Assembly (NCBI RefSeq): GCF_043290135.1
Contig: NW_027464791.1
Coordinates: 1 to 64,000, forward strand
Length of the DNA stretch: 64,000 nt
Direction of reading: 5' to 3'
Source of the DNA: Rhipicephalus microplus
Taxonomy: Eukaryota; Arthropoda; Arachnida; Ixodida; Ixodidae
The notes below the pieces were generated by a model. It ran no database searches. It saw only the letters and a list, made by a program, of their open reading frames with translations, and was not told the origin of the DNA. Position numbers and translations under genes: made by a program. Position 1 is the stretch's first letter, and every line of letters starts with the position of its first letter. Of the stretch, positions 23,387-34,333 are shown piece by piece.

Positions 23387-23446
23387 GAAAAGTTACTTTC
23401 ACTGCATTTCCGAGCAGAGGAAGTTCTTTTCACAGTATTCACAAGC

Positions 23447-23590
23447 ATACACGTGGTCGTGAGCTAGAACATCCGTTTGCCACGTAAAGGACCCAGGTTT
23501 GAACCCCGATCAGAGCCAAACTACCCTGGTTTGGTCCCCACTCTGACCTAGGATTTTTTTATAATTAATTTTCTTTGCATCGTTTTTGAT
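23447..23590 (+). repeat. tRNA-derived SINE of a second type (probable)
   Basis: A tRNA-like stretch (ACATCCGTTTGCCACG, then GGTTTGAACCCC, one mismatch from the B box) is followed by a body with CCCCACTCTGACCTAGG and a T/A-rich tail. The A box is poor. Assigned as a decayed SINE. Confidence 0.4.
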
Positions 23591-24766
23591 TTTTTGGTAA
23601 CGCATGAGATTATGATTTTTTGATCACATCCAATTACGCCCTAATTTCTATGGAACAAGTTATTTAACGTTATCACGTTAGTAAAGAGCAGAGATGAAAC
23701 GTATCTGTAAGAGTTACAGAACCAGCTTCGATATTTCATCGGTGTCCTCCAAGTGAATTTCTTCGATGCGGTGTAGCATTTATAGCATAAATTGAAGTGA
23801 ATTTTTTGAAGTGTAGAAAAAATCATTTTTCACGGATGCAATCTGAACCCATAACATTCGAATGTCCTGAGTGGGGGGACCACAACTGCAGCCAACATCT
23901 TGCAAATATGATCGCGCGCTGAAACATCTTGCAAATATGACTACGCACCAACTAGCCCAAGCTTCTACTCTTGTGGGAAGACCGTCTTCTTTTCCCTCTG
24001 AGGCGATGAGTTGGAACTGCCCCGTCACCTTCCGAAAACTTTCCGCGCATAAAGGGGCTTCGCACAGCCTCGGAGATTGGAGGCACCTTGACTGGCTTTG
24101 CACTGCTTCCGTTTATATGTGCGTGGTTAAAAGAGATGCGTATGCGCGTTCTCTTTCCTTCTTACTTTCACTCGGGCTGCACAGAGCTTCCTAACATCAA
24201 CTAGAGGGGACGCTGACGCTGCGATCATTCAGAGACCATGGGAATGATGGGTACTAACTAAATTTGCCTAGTATTCATACTTACGGGTTTTGAACGCCCC
24301 TTGTGAATTTCTTATTGCAATGTTTTGATTTTGTTTCTAATAAAAGATCAAACCGTTTTGAGCTTCCCGACCAAATTTTAATTGGTGAGCCTAAATGGTT
24401 AAGGCAGTGACGCTTAACTGCTAAACCTTTGCTGAATATCACCTCATTTCAAAGCAGTTCGAAGCCGCGTGAAGCCAAACGAAGCCAAAGGTATGATTAT
24501 TAGAGAATTTCATGTACTACGCGTCATTCCCATGCTCACTGAAGCACGATGCGTTGTAGTTCCCATAGATACTAGTGCGAGAGTTTTTTCTAGTGTACTT
24601 ATAAGAAACTCTGTGCCGGGGTTCACGAAGACTAATGTTGCTCCTCTTTCCCTTCACCCGGTGTGGGGTAGCGATCCAGATACTATTTGGTTAACCTCCC
24701 CGCTTTTCCTGTACTTATCTCTCTCCGTGATTGGATCCCCTTTGACCAAGCTACAATGTCTTGAGG
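23591..24766. other. Unassigned DNA
   Basis: No gene is recognised. The ~107-codon frames at 23780-24194 overlap on opposite strands and have no motif. A short exact word, (A)AACATCTTGCAAATATGA, is duplicated at about 23895 and 23922. Confidence 0.45.
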
Positions 24767-24796
24767 TGACGTCACTGTGACGTCATGGTGACGTCG
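24767..24796 (+). promoter_or_regulatory. Three CRE-like sites at exact 11-bp spacing
   Basis: TGACGTCA at 24767 and 24778 and TGACGTCG at 24789. TGACGTCA is the consensus for CREB/ATF bZIP factors. The spacing of 11 bp places all three on one face of the helix. No transcript start can be assigned nearby. Confidence 0.45.
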
Positions 24797-26323
24797 TAGT
24801 GGCGGCACTCAATGCGGCGATCTGTGACATTCATGTGATGATGATTTTTCTGCTTTCCTCTTCCCTCCTGACACGGGACGCATATGTTGAAAGCATTTCA
24901 CGTACCATTTACTGCTTTTACCGAATAAACATAGAAAAACTGCAACAAACCACTGGGACATAGCCAGTGAGAAAAACCGGAACCGACCGTCTCCGTTTCG
25001 CAGGCCTACGACCTGTGCTGCAATGCACTGCTTTGGGTGCTGTGTTATTTCTTGTTATTTTTTTCTTCTGGGTTCTTTTGAAGCTGAGAAATCGTGAAAC
25101 CCCGTAAACGAAGTTTTATAAGATCAGCAGCCTCGCAATCACGCGTTGGTGACGTGTTTGCGGTGGTGTCCCGTTGCACTTTTTCTTTAGTTTGCTGACA
25201 TGCGTGGAACCGCGAAAGCTGCCTAATGCATCGCATTCGGCCGTATTGGGTGAGCTCGCACGGGAGCTGACAGCGACTGCTCCCAAGAGTAACGAACGAC
25301 CGCAAGATGACCTGACCTGTCGCCAAACGAAATGGACGATGCCCGCACGCCAGCCCAGGTGTACCCACCCAGGTGTACCCACCCAGGTGCCACAGTACAC
25401 GCGAGTAGTGTAGTACGTACGGGAAACGCACTACGTACGCTTGAGTGCTGAAGTTATGCCTCACGTTCAACAGTCAGTATGCCACACACGAAGCTCGTTC
25501 GAGATTAAAACACCGGCATCAATTGCTCAAGTCTCGTTCGCTCAGCGTGAGATCCTCTGGTCGGAAGCCGGTTATCTAGGTGCGACGTTGCGTGGTTTTT
25601 GTGCGCGTCTACATTCGCCATCTTTTCGCTGCGGAGAGTCCAGATGATGTCGAGTATCTATCGTCCTAACTCCCGGTTATTGCTTCATCGAGAACTTCCG
25701 CTGTGTTGGCATCACCGGTACAACTTGTACCCCTTTCGCCGGGAAGAAAATGTTTGTAAAGACAAACTCCCTGCTTTTTTGGTGAAACATCCCGGTTTAT
25801 CGATTACATTAAACCGTTTTTTGTTCGCATTAGGAGTTCGCGTGTACACACGTATATGATTCGGTCGTGCCACGTTGAACTTTTTCTTGAGTTTGCTGAC
25901 ATGCGTAGAACCGCGGAAGCTGCCTAATGCATCGCATTTGGCCGCCCTATTTTCATTCGGGAGAATCCACATGCTCCATAGCTGGATTGCTCTGATAGAA
26001 ACTTGAACAACTTCTCTTTATGGATACAAGATCCACGAGGGTTGCAATGCAGGGTTGCTGAGAACACATGGCATCTTGATTTTCGTGCTATATAAAAAAA
26101 AGAACGAGCTCGTCAAGGAAGACAGGAAAAGTGCTACTAACAACTGGTTTAATGCGAAGGTCACAATGGAATATATAGCTAAGTGGTACGCAGACGTACA
26201 GGGCGCATATCCAGGCCACATCACTAATCTTTTCAGGTTTTTTTGGCTTACCAGACTAAGCACATGTGACAACCAAGAACCTAATCTCGCTGTTACACAG
26301 GCAGGTAGACGTGTTGCTAACAC
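24797..26323. other. Unassigned DNA with a 72-bp direct repeat
   Basis: A 72-bp block at 25172-25243 recurs at 25873-25943 in the same orientation with few differences. A CACCCAGGTGTAC-type word is repeated three times at about 25355-25390. The stretch 26040-26323 looks like an older repeat into which the Ty3/gypsy element inserted; it may be Penelope-related, but this is not supported by protein motifs. Confidence 0.4.
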
Positions 26324-26486
26324 TGTAGTGGAGCATACGCACCAACGCGTATGCGCCTTCGGAAGACAACAAAAAGCCCGTGCTCTGCTTGCGCGAGAGT
26401 TTGTGCCGCCTCTGCCAGACTTGCCGTACGCCCACTTTCCGTTGCGACCTCGCTGCGACTTCTCGGCTCGAATAAACGTCATCACA
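26324..26486 (+). repeat. 5' LTR
   Basis: 163 bp. It contains an 8-bp inverted repeat GCATACGC/GCGTATGC near its start and a polyadenylation signal AATAAA at 26471-26476, close to its 3' end. Confidence 0.95.
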
Positions 26487-26488
26487 TT

Positions 26489-26506
26489 TGGTGGAGGGTG
26501 CTGAGA
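26489..26506 (+). other. Candidate primer-binding site
   Basis: Two bases after the LTR, the sequence starts TGGTGGAGGGTGCTGAGA. The leading TGG is expected for pairing with the CCA end of a tRNA. Which tRNA cannot be told by eye. Confidence 0.6.
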
Positions 26507-26564
26507 TCCCCAAGAAGACCTGGAGCTCCGCTCTCGCAAGTTGCCTGAAAGACTACCGCGAAAC

Positions 26565-27824
26565 ATGACTGACGCAGTCGCCCACCAGCCCGTCCCAGCC
26601 CAGCCAGCACCATCGGCTGCCCCGTCGACCTGCCCCGGTGCTACCCGTCAGCGGGACCCACCAATCTTCAGCGGCAGTGGTGAGCAAGACGTCGAAGACT
26701 GGCTCTCCTTGTACGAACGCGTGAGTGCCAGCAACAAATGGGACAACGACTCCAAGCTTGCCTATGTCATCTTTTACTTGGCTGACGTCGCCAAGCTATG
26801 GTTCACCAACCGCGAAACCGCCATCGCCAGCTGGTCCACCTTCAAGACCCTCGTGACCGAAGCGTTCGGCCGACCAGAGGTCCGCAAGCTCCGCGCTGAC
26901 CAGCGTCTGCGCCACCGAGCCCAGCAACCTGGTGAGACCTTTACTAGCTATATTGAGGATGTGCTCGACCTCTGCAGGCGTGTTAACTCATCCATGCCTG
27001 AAGAAGAGAAAATTCGACATATTCTCAAAGGCATCGAGGATGGCGCATTCCAGATGTTGCTGGCGAAGAGCCCGACCACGGTGGCGGTCCTCGTAAGCCT
27101 GTGCCAGAGCTTCGATGAATTGCGTCGTCAGCGTTCCATCGCCCGACAGAGTGTTCCATCACCAGATTCCATCTCGGCCGTCGCACTCGCCAATGGCAAC
27201 GTTCACCAAGGAACTCTGTCGAACCAGATTAAAGACTTCATCAGGGAGGAAGTCGCCCGACAGCTTTCCCTGCTGCCGCATAGTGACGCGCCCACGACAA
27301 GCCTCCCTTCGAATATGCAGCAGGCCATACGCACTGAAATTTGCAATGCACTCCCTACAGTTCCGGCCTCTTACCCGTGCACTTCGGTGCCATCTGATCT
27401 CTCAACTGCTGGCTACGCACCAACTGCGCCGCCTTCACCTCTCAGCTACGCAGCTGTGGTCGCGCGGCCCCCACCGCATCCAGTCGCCTTATCGGCTCCA
27501 ACTCCTCCGGCAGCGCCACCGGTTTACAGGCCCTCACCTCGCTTTTTCCGTCAATCTAATGAGTGGCGCACCCATGACAACCGTCCTATCTGCTTCGCGT
27601 GTGGCATCGCTGGCCACATTGCACGCTACTGCCGCCGCCGTCCCACACCTGCGTACGCCTCCTTTGGAACTCCTACCTATGCGTCGCAGCAGGCCACCTC
27701 GTCTGCATACGAACAGAGGCACTCTGACTCGGATCGTCGCCCATCAACTTCTCGTTTCCCATCTCCTCGTCGCCGATCACCATCTCCTATGCGTCGTAGA
27801 CCACCTCCTGAGGAGGGAAACTAA
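26565..27824 (+). CDS. gag: Gag polyprotein (Ty3/gypsy)
   Basis: Structural protein of the retrotransposon, about 419 residues from the ATG at 26565; the frame is open a little further upstream but without an ATG. Residues about 40-145 form the retrotransposon gag capsid-type domain ([19 protein letters not shown]... [18 protein letters not shown]... [18 protein letters not shown]). A proline-rich linker follows. A single CCHC zinc knuckle [14 protein letters not shown] lies at about residues 343-356, expected to bind RNA. The C-terminus is a Ser/Arg/Pro-rich basic tail. The stop TAA (27822) directly follows a GGGAAAC slippery heptamer from which pol is reached by a -1 shift. Capsid-type domains of this kind are also found in domesticated Arc-like proteins, but here the flanking LTRs and pol show a transposon gene. 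Confidence 0.92.
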   Translation: MTDAVAHQPVPAQPAPSAAPSTCPGATRQRDPPIFSGSGEQDVEDWLSLYERVSASNKWDNDSKLAYVIFYLADVAKLWFTNRETAIASWSTFKTLVTEAFGRPEVRKLRADQRLRHRAQQPGETFTSYIEDVLDLCRRVNSSMPEEEKIRHILKGIEDGAFQMLLAKSPTTVAVLVSLCQSFDELRRQRSIARQSVPSPDSISAVALANGNVHQGTLSNQIKDFIREEVARQLSLLPHSDAPTTSLPSNMQQAIRTEICNALPTVPASYPCTSVPSDLSTAGYAPTAPPSPLSYAAVVARPPPHPVALSAPTPPAAPPVYRPSPRFFRQSNEWRTHDNRPICFACGIAGHIARYCRRRPTPAYASFGTPTYASQQATSSAYEQRHSDSDRRPSTSRFPSPRRRSPSPMRRRPPPEEGN

Positions 27825-27853
27825 TCAGTGCAGTTCCAGAGGCAAGAACTGCA
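27815..27853 (+). promoter_or_regulatory. Programmed -1 ribosomal frameshift signal
   Basis: The heptamer G GGA AAC (27815-27821, zero frame of gag) matches X XXY YYZ and is followed at once by the gag TAA. After a 7-nt spacer comes an 8-bp stem TGCAGTTC/GAACTGCA (27829-27836 with 27846-27853) with a 9-nt loop. The pol frame is open straight through the heptamer in the -1 phase. Frameshift use is inferred; the sequence elements are seen directly. Confidence 0.8.
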
Positions 27854-30800
27854 ACTTCTGCGCAATTATCAAGGCCTCCATTTTCGCCGCGAAATGTTGT
27901 TGATGTCAATGTTGAGGGAGTCGCCACACAAGCGTTAATTGATACTGGGGCCGCCGTTTCTGTGATGAACGCAAAATTTTGTCGCAAACTGAAGAAAGTG
28001 ACCACATCTCTCTGTGGCATCGTGCTGTCCACGGCTAGCGCGCAACGCATTCAGCCCTCGTCTGTGTGTACGGCGCGCGTCGTCATCCAAGACGTTTTGT
28101 ACATCGTCCAATTTTTCGTACTACCATCTTGCTCTCATGACCTCATCCTGGGTTGGGATTTCTTATCAGGTCATGAAGCTATCATCGATTGTTGCCGTGC
28201 GGAAGTGTCCCTAGTGCCAAATTGTGAGTTTCCATCGCCCGACCATTCACCACTGCTCTGCAAACTCATCGCTGACGACGACATCACCTTGCCTCCGGAA
28301 GCTTCAGTCCCTATTAGCCTTTCATGTGTGGCGCAACCTGACGCCACGGTGGTATTTACGCCATCCCCTGTTTTTACTGAACGCAAGGGCATCGTGCTCC
28401 CATTTGCCGTTCTTACGATTGCGTCTGGTTTAACCGTAATGCTGGTTACCAACCACTGCAACTACCCCATTGGCTTGCTTCGTGGTGAAACGTTAGGATA
28501 TGTGCAACCTGTCGACCATATCAATGATATTATTCTTCCCGACGAAACGCCATGTCAGATTGCCGCAATCACTCAGGCGTCTGAGCCATCAAGCTCACCA
28601 GCCTTCGACGATGCTATTGACGCAGACCTTCCCCCCTCGCATCGCAGCCAACTTGTTGCTCTCCTTAACAAGTTTCGCTCTTCTTTCGACTTTCAGAAAC
28701 CTGCTTTGGGCCGCACCACGACTGTCACTCATACTATTGACACCGGCTCACATTCGCCTCTGCGACAGCGTCCTTACCGCGTTTCTGCCGAAGAGCGCCG
28801 CGTCATTACGGAGCAAGTAGATGACATGCTTAAACGTGGAGTCATACAGCCTTCTCAAAGCGCTTGGTCGTCACCCGTGGTTCTGGTAAAGAAAAAAGAT
28901 GGCACCGTTCGATTTTGCGTGGACTATCGCCGCTTAAACAAGATTACAAAGAAAGACGTCTACCCGCTACCACGAATAGACGATGCTCTTGACTGTTTAC
29001 AAGGCGCCGAGTACTTCACATCCTTGGATCTGCGTTCTGGGTATTGGCAGGTGCCAATGGCTGAATGTGATCGCCCTAAAACAGCCTTTATAACGCCAGA
29101 TGGCCTGTATGAGTTCAAAGTCATGCCATTTGGGCTCTGCAACGCGCCTGCGACGTTTGAACGCATGATAGATACCATATTGCGGGCCCACAAGTGGAAA
29201 ACTTGCTTGTGTTACCTAGATGACATCGTAGTCTTTTCAGCTGATTTCCCGACACATCTTCGTCGTCTCCACGAGGTTCTGGCGTGTCTAGCTTCTGCAG
29301 GCCTACAACTTAACACCAAGAAGTGCCACTTCGCAGCCCGCGAACTAACCATCTTGGGACATGTCATCACAAGAGACGGTGTTCTTCCGGACCCCGATAA
29401 GCTTCGCGCTGTCGCTGACTTCCCCATGCCCACATCACTGAAAGCCCTAAGAAGTTTCGTTGGTCTTTGCTCTTACTTTCGTCGCTTCGTGCGCAACTTC
29501 GCGTCCATCATTGCACCTCTGACTAGTCTGCTTTCCAACAGCAAAGGTATATCTGCATGGTCACCTGCATGTGACGACGCATTTCACCAGCTGCGCCGCC
29601 TGCTGACCTCGCCACCTATTCTTCGCCACTACGACCCTACTGCTGCCACAGAAGTTCACACTGATGCAAGCGGCGTTGGTCTTGGCGCAGTTTTGGCACA
29701 ACGGAAAGGTACCCAAACCGAATACGTAGTCGCTTATGCAAGTCGCGCTCTTAAGAAGGCTGAATTGAATTACTCCGTGACAGAGAAGGAGTGTTTGGCC
29801 ATAATCTGGGCGCTTACGAAGTTTCGCCCGTACCTTTACGGCCGTCCTTTCGATGTGGTCACAGACCACCACGCTCTATGTTGGCTGTCCACCTTGAAAG
29901 ACCCGTCCGGACGTCTGGGCCGTTGGGCACTTCGATTGCAGGAATACGACATCCGTGTCGTATATCGTTCCGGTCGCAAGCATGCGGACGCCGATGCACT
30001 TTCCCGATCGCCATTAACACCAGATGTGGCTTCTCTGTCACCCCCTTTTACCACCTTGTCACCACTCGACAGCACTGACATGCTTTCGGAGCAGCGTAAA
30101 GACCCATACCTTGCCTTGTTAGTCGACTACCTTACCGATCCATCTTCTGTCCCTTCCACGAGAGCGGTACGCCGGCAAGCAGCCCACTTTTCCTTACGTG
30201 ACAACATTCTGTACCGCCGCAACTACACGCCTGGTGGTCGGAAGTGGCTCCTTGCTGTCCCAACTCATATGCGCTCTGACATCTGCATGAATTTCCATGC
30301 AGATCCCCAAAGTGCTCACGCAGGTGTCCTGAAAACCTACGAACGGCTGCGCCAACGCTATTACTGGCGAGGAATGTATCGTTTTGTGCAGAAATACATT
30401 CAGTCTTGCACCACTTGCCAACAGAACAAAACACCTCCGCGGCACCTTACCGGCATGTTACAGCCGCTGCCGTGCCCGGCTCGCCCATTCGACCGCGTGG
30501 GTATAGACCTCTATGGCCCACTCCCATATAGTAGCTCTGGAAACCGGTGGATTATTGTCGGAGTCGATCATCTGACACGCTACGCTGAGACTGCAGCTCT
30601 ACCGGCAGCGACCGCCCACGAAGTTGCACTCTTCATTCTCCGCAGCTTCATTCTACGCCATGGTGCTCCGCGGGAATTACTCAGTGATAGGGGTCGAGTG
30701 TTCCTGTCGGAGGTCATCCAAGCTATCCTCGCTGAATGCAACATTATCCACCGGAAATCTACCGCATACCATCCACAGACAAATGGTCTTACTGAGCGGT

Positions 30801-31363
30801 TCAACCGCACACTTGGCGACATGCTGAGGATGTACACCTCCTCCGACCACACTAACTGGGACGCTGTATTGCCCTTTGTTACCTTCGCTTATAACACCGT
30901 GACGCAAGCGACTACCGGTTTTTCTCCGTTCTTTCTATTGTACGGCCGCGAACCTTCCCACCCCCTTGACACTATACTACCGTACCGCCCTGATGCATCT
31001 GAGTGCTCCCCGCTTTCGGAAGTCGCCAGATACGCTGAAGACTGCCGTCAGTTGGCTCGGTCTCTGACAAGTGAGGCTCAAGGTCTACAAAAGACTCGAC
31101 ACGACGACGCTCACCGCATAGCTCCTACATTTCGTGCTGGCTCCCTTGTGTGGCTTTGGGTGCCCCCGCACGTTCCTGGCCTATCTTCCAAACTTCTGGC
31201 CCGGTACCATGGTCCGTACCGTATCATTGACGCGACCTCCCCGGTGAATTACATCATCGAGCCGTTAACACAATCACCAGATTTGCGCCGTCGAGGACGC
31301 GAGACCGTACACGTCGACCGTCTCAAGCCCTACTACGACCCCATCATTGTGCCTACTCCCTGA
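27818..31363 (+). CDS. pol: Pol polyprotein (protease, RT, RNase H, integrase)
   Basis: Read in the -1 phase from the gag end, with no internal stop. No ATG precedes the protease, so it must be made as a Gag-Pol fusion. The aspartic protease active site [10 protein letters not shown] is at about 27930-27964. [20 protein letters not shown] (near 28890), [13 protein letters not shown] (near 29020-29060), [12 protein letters not shown] and the YLDDIVVFS catalytic box (near 29212). RNase [15 protein letters not shown] (near 29660) and the VTDHHAL box. Integrase: a His-His-Cys-Cys zinc module ending CTTCQQ (about 30292-30420), then the DDE residues in [12 protein letters not shown] and [15 protein letters not shown]-type C-terminal module follows ([21 protein letters not shown]). 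No chromodomain and no envelope gene. All catalytic residues checked are present. Confidence 0.95.
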   Translation, partial: KLISAVPEARTATSAQLSRPPFSPRNVVDVNVEGVATQALIDTGAAVSVMNAKFCRKLKKVTTSLCGIVLSTASAQRIQPSSVCTARVVIQDVLYIVQFFVLPSCSHDLILGWDFLSGHEAIIDCCRAEVSLVPNCEFPSPDHSPLLCKLIADDDITLPPEASVPISLSCVAQPDATVVFTPSPVFTERKGIVLPFAVLTIASGLTVMLVTNHCNYPIGLLRGETLGYVQPVDHINDIILPDETPCQIAAITQASEPSSSPAFDDAIDADLPPSHRSQLVALLNKFRSSFDFQKPALGRTTTVTHTIDTGSHSPLRQRPYRVSAEERRVITEQVDDMLKRGVIQPSQSAWSSPVVLVKKKDGTVRFCVDYRRLNKITKKDVYPLPRIDDALDCLQGAEYFTSLDLRSGYWQVPMAECDRPKTAFITPDGLYEFKVMPFGLCNAPATFERMIDTILRAHKWKTCLCYLDDIVVFSADFPTHLRRLHEVLACLASAGLQLNTKKCHFAARELTILGHVITRDGVLPDPDKLRAVADFPMPTSLKALRSFVGLCSYFRRFVRNFASIIAPLTSLLSNSKGISAWSPACDDAFHQLRRLLTSPPILRHYDPTAATEVHTDASGVGLGAVLAQRKGTQTEYVVAYASRALKKAELNYSVTEKECLAIIWALTKFRPYLYGRPFDVVTDHHALCWLSTLKDPSGRLGRWALRLQEYDIRVVYRSGRKHADADALSRSPLTPDVASLSPPFTTLSPLDSTDMLSEQRKDPYLALLVDYLTDPSSVPSTRAVRRQAAHFSLRDNILYRRNYTPGGRKWLLAVPTHMRSDICMNFHADPQSAHAGVLKTYERLRQRYYWRGMYRFVQKYIQSCTTCQQNKTPPRHLTGMLQPLPCPARPFDRVGIDLYGPLPYSSSGNRWIIVGVDHLTRYAETAALPAATAHEVALFILRSFILRHGAPRELLSDRGRVFLSEVIQAILAECNIIHRKSTAYHPQTNGLTERFNRTLGDMLRMYTSSDHTNWDAVLPFVTFAYNTVTQATTGFSPFFLLYGREPSHPLDTILPYRPDASECSPLSEVARYAEDCRQLARSLTSEAQGLQKTRHDDAHRIAPTFRAGSLVWLWVPPHVPGLSSKLLARYHGPYRIIDATSPVNYIIEPLTQSPDLRRRGRETVHVDRLKPYYDPIIVPTP

Positions 31364-31398
31364 GTCGCCAGGATGGCTACCCTTCATCCCGGGGGTAT

Positions 31399-31561
31399 TG
31401 TAGTGGAGCATACGCACCAACGCGTATGCGCCTTCGGAAGACAACAAAAAGCCCGTGCTCTGCTTGCGCGAGAGTTTGTGCCGCCTCTGCCAGACTTGCC
31501 GTACGCCCACTTTCCGTTGCGACCTCGCTGCGACTTCTCGGCTCGAATAAACGTCATCACA
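31399..31561 (+). repeat. 3' LTR
   Basis: Identical to the 5' LTR over all 163 bases by reading. The candidate polypurine tract before it is short (CGGGGGTA, about 31390-31397). AATAAA is at 31546-31551. Confidence 0.95.
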
Positions 31562-31565
31562 ACAC

Positions 31566-32269
31566 AATCAGTTCCTTCTTTTCTTTATACGGTACGTGTA
31601 CCGTTATTGTCTTTCTCAATGTGTCCCTCTTTCATAGCGTAAAAATCAACATGCTACGTACTCGGGAATTCGCCCAAGAAGTTCGTCGATAGTGGAAACA
31701 AGTCAAAACATAAGTGTTCGTTTTTCTTCATTCGAAACACTCCTAATGAGAACTTACATTATAAATAGTATTGTTGATTGGCGACACATGTTGAGCTCTT
31801 CAATAACTTTATGTAGCGTGAACGGAAGCCAGGGACGCATTATGGAATGCGTCCCTGGAATGCGCATTATGGAATGCGTTATGGACGCACTTTAAAGTGT
31901 GCCTTCATTTATCATATCTTCCATTTGCGCTGCCAGGCAGTCCATCAAATCTGTCTTGCAGAGAAAACGACTGGCACGATTCTTTTCTAAGTATGTAATA
32001 CCGTCTAAATAAGTCAGCCTATCTACACCACCGATCGGTATGTTGAGAATTCACCGTGTCATCGTGTAGGCATGCTTGGTTTACTTTTTTAACCTTTGGC
32101 CCATGACACTTGAGACGTGGCTATTCGTTCTTCAGATTAAATACAAGTAGCAGGAAAGGCTTACAGTTGACATCACCTCTTCAGAGAGAGTCGACAAAAA
32201 AGTCACCTACCGTGACAGGTAATCATTTATTTGTCATTATGCTGTCCGAGTATGTACACTTCCCTGCTT

Positions 32270-32307
<38 letters not shown>

Positions 32308-33618
32308 TGCGTGTGTGTGTGCGTGTGTGTGTAAAATAAATGAAAAAAACCATTCGCCCTTATTTGCAAAATGTGTTATTCTAGAGGAAAAAATTTGTGA
32401 CGTCAAACTCACATACTCAAGGAGTATGCTTCGAATGCTTATCGATGCAGGCACGAGGGAATCCGTGCACATAGATGTTGAAAAAGAATATAAAAAAAAT
32501 GTTCGTACACTGCAGTCACGATGTTGCGGTGTGAAAGTTTTCACAGACATCGTTATTTGCTGTGGAGCAGTGTATACGTGACGAAGGGAGAATTCACACG
32601 TGCTACGGACATCATTGCTGCGCGCCTCAACGGATCAAATTGGGCTTTCGATGATTGGGCTTCCACTAAAAAAAAGTGCAGTGCGGTAACATCTATGGTG
32701 TGAAGCGTAATTAGACCGAGCCACCTGGTAATGGCGCTGTAGTGACCTTTGCCGGTTACATTGCACCTTCGCGGGGTTAATACTATATCCCCGCACAAGG
32801 ATGTTATAAACGAGACGATGAAAGGTGTCGTCGGCTTTCATAGGTAGATAAGTGAGACGTTCTCTTTTCCTACGGCGCTGGTTTCCTTAGCCAGCGCCTC
32901 GAAAGTGCCTAGGTACCAATTAGACATCATAACTCATCCTCTACTTAGCCCTCTGAGAAATGTAGACGCAGTGCAGTGCTCGGAAATATTGCGTGACACA
33001 TTCTCGCGTCACATTAGCTGAGTGTGTGCTTTCTTGAAATTCTTACGTGGGCTTCGAAGTCTCAATATTGACCTTTCTTTAAAAGCCTTAGAGAGGGTGG
33101 CGTTAATAGTGCTTGTTTTTCTTGTCGACGGCAAAAGCGTCCCGCGAATTAGTTTGGGCAGCACTTCTTATCTGAAATAGCGTAACAGTAGCGATGACGC
33201 TGAGTAAGGGAGATAATCTGTTTCAAAATCACGATCTAGGATGGAGGACGACAACCTTTTCAGATGGAGGCAGATGCGTAGCCAGGGGGGTAACACTCTG
33301 GCCCCATTCCCACTCCCTCCCCCTCAAAATTCTTTTTACACACGCACGCATAGCTGAAGACCACTTATCTGCCCCCCCCCCCCTTTTTTTTTTCTTTGGT
33401 CAAAGAGGTGGCTCCACCCAGAAAAATCTGAATACAACCAAGGGGGGAGGACCAAGTTGCACGAAGCAAACGTGTAAGGGGAGTGACAATAGCTGTGAGG
33501 GGGGTGGGGGGTGCTTTCCTGGCGAAAAGAAAGAAATCGGCTATCTCACGAAAATTCTTATTTATAAATAACAACATGAACAAGTTACACGTATGTGTGC
33601 GTAGGTAAGGAAATGCTG
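31566..33618. other. Unassigned DNA with hairpins and simple repeats
   Basis: No gene recognised. It holds a 13-bp-arm hairpin with repeats of GGAATGCG (31829-31885), a (TA)n(TG)n array (32272-32332) and a C-rich/T-rich tract near 33370-33395. Frames over the arrays are artefacts. Confidence 0.5.
32272..32332. repeat. (TA)n(TG)n microsatellite
   Basis: TA repeats pass into GTGTGT/GCGTGT repeats. Confidence 0.95.
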
Positions 33619-33690
33619 TGTGGTGGTAGTGGTTAGAAAAAGAAGGCCCCCAATTTCTGCAAACCAGTAGGGAGCACGGCGCAGCGCCTA
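33619..33690 (-). repeat. Short LINE 3'-end fragment
   Basis: GTGGTGGTAGTGGTTAG..., AATTTCTGCA, CAGTAGGGAGCACGGCGCAG and GCCTAAC run colinear with the 3' end of the decayed LINE at 4488-4560. Only about 70 bp remains, consistent with extreme 5' truncation during insertion. Confidence 0.6.
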
Positions 33691-34139
33691 ACCACAACCA
33701 CCACATAGCTGTGTTTGCAAGCATTACCAATCAGTAAGCAGCCACCCCCTCTCCCCCTCAAAGTTATAGTTGAAACGCACATCACCCCCCTCCCCCCTAC
33801 CCTTGTGAGTTTTCTTATGACCCTGGTGGGGTGTCGCGGAGTAATGCGGAAGTAGCAGGCTAGTACAGCCCTGCGTGTCTCTCGCATTGCCATCGCAGTG
33901 ACAAACGCTCACTCCTGTGATGTCTGCCCATCTGTCCTCCCCACACTTCCTGGTTCAGACCAGGTGGCCAGTGCCGTGTCTCGTTTATTCGTTCGCCGAC
34001 ATTCTTCACCTGTTGTATGTTTAAACAGCGTACGAAGTATGAGCCGTCTGCTGCGTGTTGTTGGCAGTGTTGCCTGCACAGAAGTATTTTCGATCTCTTT
34101 ATGGATGACCTACAGCGCTGACGCTCACAGATCACCTGT
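33691..34139. other. Unassigned DNA
   Basis: C-rich patches near 33740-33800; no gene or element recognised. Confidence 0.4.
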
Positions 34140-34152
34140 CATCCACTTAGGA

Positions 34153-34320
34153 TTGGATTGATTGATATGTGGGGTTTAACGTCCCAAAACCACCATTTGA
34201 TTATGAGAGACGCCGTAGTGAAGGGCTCCGGAAATTTCGACCACCTGGGGTTCTTTAACGTGCACCAAAATCTGAGCACACGGGACTACAACATTTCCGC
34301 CTCCATCGGAAATGCAGCCG
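34153..34320 (-). repeat. Ruka-type SINE, 5'-truncated, with target duplication
   Basis: The tail and body are intact and the tRNA-like head is missing. A perfect 13-bp direct repeat CATCCACTTAGGA flanks it at 34140-34152 and 34321-34333, showing insertion by LINE-type retrotransposition with 5' truncation. Confidence 0.92.
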
Positions 34321-34333
34321 CATCCACTTAGGA

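Larger units (their letters stand above)
26324..31561 (+). mobile_element. Full-length Ty3/gypsy LTR retrotransposon
   Basis: Two 163-bp LTRs (26324-26486, 31399-31561) are identical by direct reading, start TGTAGTGG and end CATCACA. They are flanked by a 4-bp target duplication ACAC (26320-26323 and 31562-31565). Inside are a primer-binding-site candidate beginning TGG, a gag frame and a pol frame without internal stops. Domain order protease-RT-RNase H-integrase is that of Ty3/gypsy (Metaviridae). Identical LTRs and intact frames indicate a recent insertion, and the copy could be autonomous. Confidence 0.95.

Noticed and set aside
26565..27824. Domesticated Arc-like gag gene
   Set aside because: It lies inside identical LTRs with an intact pol, so it is a transposon gene.
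27837..27860. Full H-type pseudoknot downstream of the slippery site
   Set aside because: Possible loop pairing is only 4-5 bp and the connecting loops are too short; only the stem-loop is claimed.
31373..31692. Plus frames after the pol stop as a possible envelope gene
   Set aside because: They read into the 3' LTR and also occur in the 5' LTR; no signal peptide or membrane segment.
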